From contig JAJDJP010000017.1 in the NCBI GenBank assembly GCA_030267215.1, forward strand, positions 1-36,261: 36,261 bases of DNA, read 5' to 3'. Made by a program: the position numbers and the translations under genes. This DNA is from Ruminococcaceae bacterium OttesenSCG-928-A16. Lineage in GTDB: Bacteria > Bacillota > Clostridia > Oscillospirales > Ruminococcaceae. Of the stretch, positions 32,201-36,261 are shown piece after piece; position 1 is the first letter of the stretch; each line of letters starts with the position of its first letter. The notes below the pieces were generated by a model. The model saw only the letters and a list, made by a program, of their open reading frames with translations. It was not told the DNA's origin and made no database searches.

Positions 32201-32679
32201 AGGGCCGCAAAATCCGCAAAATCAGGGCGGGCATACATTTCTTCCATGGTATCGGCCAGCGCCTGCTGCGACAATTGCTCCAGCAGCGAAGGGTCGCCCA
32301 CCGCAACATCGGGCGGAATGGCAAGCCGTGCAAAGTTCTCTTTTACCAGCTGCTGGCAAAAGGCGTCCATGGTGCCAATAAAGGCACGGCGCAGCAAAAT
32401 GCGCTGTTTGCGCAAAAAATTGTCGTGCGGGTTTTCTCGCTGCTTTTCTTCCAGCCATATGCCCATGCGGCTGCGCAGTTCTTCGGCGGCGGCGTTGGTA
32501 AAGGTTACCACCAAAAGCCTGTCGGCCGGTATTGGGTTTTGGGCACGGGTAACAAGGCGCACCGCACGCTCTACCAATACTGCAGTTTTACCGCTGCCGG
32601 CGGCGGCACTTACCAAAAGCGCGCCGCCTTCGTCCTCTATGGCTGCCTGCTGGGCAGCCGTCCATTTGCGTTCACTCAT
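29218..32679 (-). CDS. addA: ATP-dependent helicase/nuclease subunit A (AddA)
   Basis: UvrD-like helicase and nuclease subunit of AddAB, which resects double-strand breaks to feed RecA recombination and degrades foreign linear DNA. The ATG at 32679 follows GGAGG at 11 nt; an in-frame TTG six codons upstream overlaps that box and is excluded. The ~1153-residue protein has Walker A SAAAGSGKTAVL (about 24-35), Q-motif-like KWTAAQQAAI, helicase motif II VMVDEYQDTNDLQ, GDVKQSIYRFRKANP, VNVITIHKSKGLEYP, LYVALTRAKEKM, and a C-terminal PD-(D/E)XK nuclease with GIADAV, IVDYKTD and YQKQLQTYQ. It follows addB by 200+ bp filled with dispersed repeats. Confidence 0.97.
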   Translation of the reverse strand: MSERKWTAAQQAAIEDEGGALLVSAAAGSGKTAVLVERAVRLVTRAQNPIPADRLLVVTFTNAAAEELRSRMGIWLEEKQRENPHDNFLRKQRILLRRAFIGTMDAFCQQLVKENFARLAIPPDVAVGDPSLLEQLSQQALADTMEEMYARPDFADFAALYGRARTDLPAAEAVLGLFEFTRTLPQPAKTLAHFVQQYKTNTPFVATPWGQELLTYVQEGAAALQNLLASALQTASQDEALVPYCAVLAEDLANAERLAQLAANSGWDRAVQMAANWEFAALKAVRGYEGPAKDRVKNLREDAKKIVVDLRRYALACTEEEYRQDLQTAAPMVQVLVDATLLYGEKYYEAKLAEKALDFSDFEHLALRLLQNDDGERTEIARQVSRRYDTVMVDEYQDTNDLQSRLYECLGNEEGSNLFYVGDVKQSIYRFRKANPGLFLAKKESWASFETGSHPAVLSLGHNFRSGQGVIGGVNFLFRALMSPELGEIKYDETEELIQGTEGGDPDGFELRILDDPEGFGDAAYVAGRIKQMVAEGTLVNDGGATRPCQYGDFCILLRARTRMQNYVLALEDLGVPVVSDMGDDLLNTPEVLPVAAALAAIDNPGDDVNLAATLLGPLFGFSMDEVTRLRAETKEGSLWGALLQSTSPQCQQFVQTLSFYRAMAGGLSAGRLCEELVERTGYLSAVGAMEGGAARRENLLRFIGWASEVSANGRGGLSGFVRFLQSGKGPAAAVATGLPGHVNVITIHKSKGLEYPICFLADAAHIFNTMDLTARVQMNAALGLGFALRQGDVLYPTLPALAGRRRAEREALSEEMRVLYVALTRAKEKMIITFASKNPAKLLAGQAAALAGGLPQPFMLSRARSMADWIVPAALCHPGAEPLLAYTGGAIPPRLAATGNFIMGVEAPPPLSEETQKAFALTATPDAELLQALTQSFTQSAARAPLSQVPVKVSVSSLAKQSGGASLRKRPAFMYKAGLTAAEKGTVQHAFMQFANLQNAQKDPAGEIQRLVAEGYLQPDMAEMVDRESLNAFFASPLWVRMQAAKQVLRETDFITAIPASQLMPGLPEELGEEPVLVQGIADAVLLFDDAAEIVDYKTDRNKTPAELVEAYQKQLQTYQMALQKKLGLPVRRLTIWAFALGVEVPCDGPQA

Positions 32680-32697
32680 TTTTTGGGCTGCCTCCAA

Positions 32698-32885
32698 TAG
32701 TCGTTAGTTAAGGTCAAAGGTAAAGGAATATCCCCCTGCGCTTCGCGCCCCCCCTTTAGGCAAGGGGGTTGGCAAATAGTTGCTAGTTTGCTAGTTAAGG
32801 GCAAGGACGATGCTATTTTTTGGCACATGCCAAAGGAACTACTTGACTGGGGGATTGAGATGAAAAACACCTCAGAGGGGAATTT
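32698..32885. repeat. composite dispersed repeats in the addB-addA spacer
   Basis: First part (32698-32747): TAGTCGT, TAGTTAAGG, then AT-CCCCC-TGCGCTTCG, matching the smc-side copy. Next a GC-rich inverted stretch CCCCCCTTT...AAGGGGG (near 32750-32768). Then a second heptamer copy TAGTTGC, TAGTTTGC, TAGTTAAGGGCAA (32777-32804), and finally CAGAGGGGAATTT (32873-32885), also found beside dprA. The left end abuts the GGAGG of addA. No gene is present. Confidence 0.75.
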
Positions 32886-32897
32886 GACCAAAACCCA

Positions 32898-35800
32898 TCA
32901 CTCATCCAAAGCTTCCGCCGCAGGCTCAAACACATCTTTCGGCGCTTCAATTTTCGTCTCGTTCTGGCCGTCTTCGTGGCGGCAAGCGGCACGGTAGGGG
33001 CAATAATCGCAGGGGCGGCTGTTGGTTTCTACCAGCGGCCGGGCCGGGAAATAGCCCCCATACACACCACTGGCCATGCCAGCCAGCAGGGTTTCTACAT
33101 GGCGTTCTATCTGCCCAATTTTGGCAAGGGCCGCCAGCTTTTTGCTGGCACGGGGTTTGCCGCTTTTATCAAACTTTACCGGCAAAAACAGGCCACCGGT
33201 ATTATGGCTTAAAGCACGCAAAATATCGGGGTTATCCAGCAGCAGGCCATCTACCTGATACACCGGGGCCACCTCGCTGCGCAGGCCGGTGGCGGGGGCA
33301 GGGTCGGCCCCTACATACAGCACAGCGGCAGGCAGGGCACCGGGGTAACGTTGGCCACCATTTTTGCGCAGGGTAGCCATATAAATCATCATTTGCATAT
33401 TAATGCCGCAGTAAATATCGGCCAGGTTAAACTTTTTGCTGCCGGTTTTATAATCGATGATACAAAGGTAGGTGGTATCCCCTTGGCGCAGCACATCTAC
33501 CCTATCCACTTCGCCGGTAACCCGCAGCTTGTAGCCTTCGGGCGTTAGCACCTCTAGCGGTGGTATGGCATCCGGCGCATCGGTAATTGGCAGTTCCACC
33601 GCATCCAGCACAAAATCGCTCTCGGCGGCACTATCGCGCAAAAACAGCAGTAGTTCGGTGGTGGTTTGCTTAATGCGGTTTAGTATATTTTTTTCTCTTA
33701 ACGTGGCACTACCAAGGTTTTCGGCAATAAATTCATCGGCATGCCGGCCCGCCATCTCGGTTAAGGCGGCATCTTCCAGTTTTGCAAAGGTTTCGCCGGC
33801 TTGGTTAAGCACTTGTTCCAGCACATAGTGCACAAAGGTGCCGCTTTCCATGGGCGAAAGCTCGGCCCGGCGGCGAGGGGTTACGCCCAAAATGCGCTCC
33901 ATATAATACGAAAACCGGCATTGGTAGTACCGCTCGGTTTTGGTGGCCGATAAGGTAAGCGTATCCCCCACAATTTGGCGAACAAGGGCGGTGTCCTTCA
34001 CCTTAAATTCGCCGTTGTTTTGCACCTGCGAAAGTAAACCCAGCCAGCTGCCCGCCTGTGGCAGGGGGCTTTGCCCCAGTGCCTGTTGCAGGGCGGCTGT
34101 TTTGGGGGTGTTTTCTCGGTAGATATTGCCCAATAAATCGAACGCGGCGGCGGGCGTTGCCGCCTGCGCCCGGGTGGGCAGCACAAGCGGCGGCGGGGCC
34201 AGTGCCGCACATATTGGTTTTAGGGCGGCACTAATGGCTTTGGGCGCGCCGCTGTGGCGGGTAGGCCAGCTAATGTGCAGGCCGGTGCGGGCGGTGGTTA
34301 ACGCACGGTAAAAAAACATTTCTTCCAGCAGGGTGCGGTTTTCAAAGCTGCCGGGCATTTCTACCCCGCCGCTTACCAGCAGGTCACGGTCGGCGTGGGT
34401 AAGCAGGCCGCTATACCCTACCTGCATGGGGAACTCTCCCTCGGTTACGCCCAGCACAAAGCAAACTTCGGGGCTTGCCAGGCGCATACGGTCGGCACTG
34501 GTAAACACCGCACATTCCAGCGCTTGGGGCAGCTGGCCAAAATCGGTAGAGCGCACCAGCAGCAAAAATAAATCGTCATATTCGGTGGCGGGCAGGGCTT
34601 CTTTGCCTACCAGCAATTCCATCTGCTCCAGCAGCTCCATCGCAACATCCCAAGCGCGGCGGCGCTCGTCGGCAGCGGTTTGGGTACCCTGCCGGGCCAG
34701 CTCATTCTCAATGGCCTCGGCATGTTCTTCGGCATTAAACTTTTGCAACAAAAGATACAACTGCTTGCTAACCACCGCCGCTGTTTTGCCACGGCAACTC
34801 TGTATAAAATGCTCCAGCACCGGCACCACGGCAAGGCGGGTTTCTTCGGCCAGGGCAAGTTGTTCTTTTTGTTGTTTGCCAAAGCGTTGCAGTATACCAC
34901 TGGGGTTGCCGGTAAAGGGGGCCCGCCAATCGGCTGCTTTGGGGCGCCAGGTATAGGCGTAGTTTTCTAGCGCAGCAAGCCGGGCCGGGCTAAAGCCACA
35001 AAGGCCGGTTTTTAGCAGCGCTAAAATGGCATCGGTGGTTAGGCCCTCGCGCAGCAGGCGTAGTGCCGCGCGTATAAACACCACCGGGGCGGTGTATTCA
35101 ATAGTAGCCGGGGCATCGGTAAAATAAGGGATGCCAAACAAACCAAACGCGCGGCGCACGCTGGCTTCGTATAGAGAAAGATCGCGGCAAACAACGGCCA
35201 TGCGGCTATATGGCATGCCTTGTAGCGCTAAATTATGCATGGCGGCCGCCACGTTGCGGGCTTCTTCCCAATCGGTATTATACTGGGTTACGGTTAGGCC
35301 CTGGGTGCTGGGCTGGGGTGGCAGTTGGTTAAAGGCCAGCAGGGCATTTACGCTGGCAAGCCCAGCGGCAGCACACCGCCGCTGCTGGTGCAGCACCTGT
35401 GGTGCCAGCACACGCTGGTTTTGCTTTTGTGCCAGCCCCACTAGCCGCTGGGCCGTGCGCCGCACCGGCGAAAACAACCCCAACCCTCCGTCAGTTTCGG
35501 TTAAATCATCGCAGCAAAGGGCAACATTAACCTCCTCGCAACCTTGTAGCAGGGCAGCAAGCAGGGTGTATTCCGGCGTGGTAAAACCGTCAAAATTATC
35601 GATAAAACAGGCTTTACCGGTAAAATAGCCGCAATCGGCTTTATGGGCAGCGGCGGTTAACCGATCTTCGGGGTCCATTGCAAGGCCGGCTATGGCGGCT
35701 TCGTACGCTTCAAAAATAAGGGCCAGTTCGGCCAGTTTTGGCTCGGTGTTTTGCAGGCCAATGCTGCGCAACACCGCCGGGGTAGCTCCTGCGGTTTTAA

Positions 35801-36176
35801 GTTCTTCAATGGTGGCGGCGCACATGTTGCAAAAAGCGTGGTTGCGGCGGTGGCGGGCAAAGCTGTTGGCCTCGCTGCCCAAAGCGTCTAGCGCACGGCG
35901 CACAAATACCGTGCGGGCGGCCTCGGTTAACACCGGGGTGGTTAGCCCGCCGCTTAGCCGCAGTATGCGCTCGGCCATGGTGCGAAAGCTTACCACCTCT
36001 ACCATGCCGCTGTGCGCATCTCCCAGCTCTTTATACATCATTATCTCGGCCGAAGAGGAGAATTGCTCTGGCACCAAAAAGATGCTGGGTTTGTTTTGGG
36101 TTGCCCGCTGTTTAATGGCAGCCAGCAGCTGGGTGGTTTTACCCGTGCCAGAAACACCTAAAATAAGGCATAACAT
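32898..36176 (-). CDS. addB: ATP-dependent nuclease subunit B (AddB)
   Basis: Partner of AddA: an inactivated helicase fold that scans for Chi, plus the nuclease cutting the 5' strand. I start at the ATG at 36176 (MLCLILGVSGTGKTT), GGAG lying 7 nt upstream; the ATG two codons earlier is too close to the box. The ~1092-residue protein has Walker A GVSGTGKT (7-14), IFLVPEQFS, FTSADRMRLASPEVCFVLG, and a C-terminal PD-(D/E)XK nuclease with VTGEVDRVDVL and IIDYKTGSKKF. The four Fe-S cysteines are present: C753 in RYYQCRFSYYMER and three in PCDYCPYRAAC (about 1056, 1059, 1065). It is the first gene of addB-addA. Confidence 0.97.
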   Translation of the reverse strand: MLCLILGVSGTGKTTQLLAAIKQRATQNKPSIFLVPEQFSSSAEIMMYKELGDAHSGMVEVVSFRTMAERILRLSGGLTTPVLTEAARTVFVRRALDALGSEANSFARHRRNHAFCNMCAATIEELKTAGATPAVLRSIGLQNTEPKLAELALIFEAYEAAIAGLAMDPEDRLTAAAHKADCGYFTGKACFIDNFDGFTTPEYTLLAALLQGCEEVNVALCCDDLTETDGGLGLFSPVRRTAQRLVGLAQKQNQRVLAPQVLHQQRRCAAAGLASVNALLAFNQLPPQPSTQGLTVTQYNTDWEEARNVAAAMHNLALQGMPYSRMAVVCRDLSLYEASVRRAFGLFGIPYFTDAPATIEYTAPVVFIRAALRLLREGLTTDAILALLKTGLCGFSPARLAALENYAYTWRPKAADWRAPFTGNPSGILQRFGKQQKEQLALAEETRLAVVPVLEHFIQSCRGKTAAVVSKQLYLLLQKFNAEEHAEAIENELARQGTQTAADERRRAWDVAMELLEQMELLVGKEALPATEYDDLFLLLVRSTDFGQLPQALECAVFTSADRMRLASPEVCFVLGVTEGEFPMQVGYSGLLTHADRDLLVSGGVEMPGSFENRTLLEEMFFYRALTTARTGLHISWPTRHSGAPKAISAALKPICAALAPPPLVLPTRAQAATPAAAFDLLGNIYRENTPKTAALQQALGQSPLPQAGSWLGLLSQVQNNGEFKVKDTALVRQIVGDTLTLSATKTERYYQCRFSYYMERILGVTPRRRAELSPMESGTFVHYVLEQVLNQAGETFAKLEDAALTEMAGRHADEFIAENLGSATLREKNILNRIKQTTTELLLFLRDSAAESDFVLDAVELPITDAPDAIPPLEVLTPEGYKLRVTGEVDRVDVLRQGDTTYLCIIDYKTGSKKFNLADIYCGINMQMMIYMATLRKNGGQRYPGALPAAVLYVGADPAPATGLRSEVAPVYQVDGLLLDNPDILRALSHNTGGLFLPVKFDKSGKPRASKKLAALAKIGQIERHVETLLAGMASGVYGGYFPARPLVETNSRPCDYCPYRAACRHEDGQNETKIEAPKDVFEPAAEALDE

Positions 36177-36199
36177 CTGCATTCTCCTCTCTTTTTTAT

Positions 36200-36227
36200 A
36201 TTTTACATGTTAAAGCGGGTTTGCTAA
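36200..36227 (-). promoter_or_regulatory. weak candidate promoter of addBA
   Basis: TTAGCA, a 16-bp spacer and TAAAAT on the minus strand, just upstream of the addB ribosome-binding site. Spacing and -35 are imperfect; the sequence is AT-rich. Confidence 0.3.
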
Positions 36228-36261
36228 AAGAAGTGCCATAAAAACAAAACTAAAGGTGTTT

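Overview
The window looks like core chromosome of an anaerobic Bacillota, most likely class Clostridia and possibly an Oscillospiraceae/Ruminococcaceae-type gut bacterium. Supporting signs are the conserved gene orders plsX-rnc-smc-ftsY, nadD-yqeK-LCP-rsfS, dprA-topA-trmFO, infC-rpmI-rplT and addB-addA, RecBCD replaced by AddAB, a short FtsY without an acidic N-domain, and a large InlB-repeat surface protein. The taxonomic call is inference from gene content; there is no rRNA here. No phage, IS transposase, CRISPR array, tRNA or rRNA gene was seen.

Layout: the left edge holds the 3' part of a small plus-strand zinc-ribbon gene. Everything else is on the minus strand and is therefore described from right to left. 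addB and addA (36.2-29.2 kb) encode the recombination nuclease-helicase. Next comes infC-rpmI-rplT (29.1-27.6 kb), driven by a consensus promoter and a leader that appears to be an L20-type transcription attenuator; infC probably uses an ATA start. A SpoU-type rRNA methyltransferase, dprA, topA and trmFO follow (27.5-21.6 kb). After a 710-bp non-coding stretch with a strongly structured element come plsX and rnc (overlapping by ATGA), smc, ftsY, rdgB, yhbY and nadD (overlapping by ATGA), yqeK, two LytR-CpsA-Psr cell-wall ligases, rsfS and leuS (20.9-6.1 kb). rpsU, a flavin reductase and a 1272-residue surface protein finish the left end.

Functionally the region covers translation (leuS, infC, L35, L20, S21, rsfS, yhbY), RNA processing and modification (rnc, trmFO, SpoU methylase), chromosome and DNA maintenance (smc, topA, dprA, addAB, rdgB), membrane and lipid biogenesis (plsX, ftsY), NAD synthesis (nadD) and cell-wall polymer attachment (two LCP proteins).

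The coding content is ordinary; the unusual material is intergenic. (1) A heptamer-based dispersed repeat, (TAGTCNN)n followed by TAGTTAAGGG, sits directly against the ribosome-binding region of three unrelated genes (flavin reductase, smc, addA), always in the same orientation. (2) A ~200-bp element between trmFO and plsX contains nested and competing helices and may be an unrecognised structured RNA. (3) The infC leader carries mutually exclusive hairpins. (4) Two copies of a short MITE-like inverted repeat lie upstream of ftsY and topA. Functional roles for these elements are inferred from sequence only.
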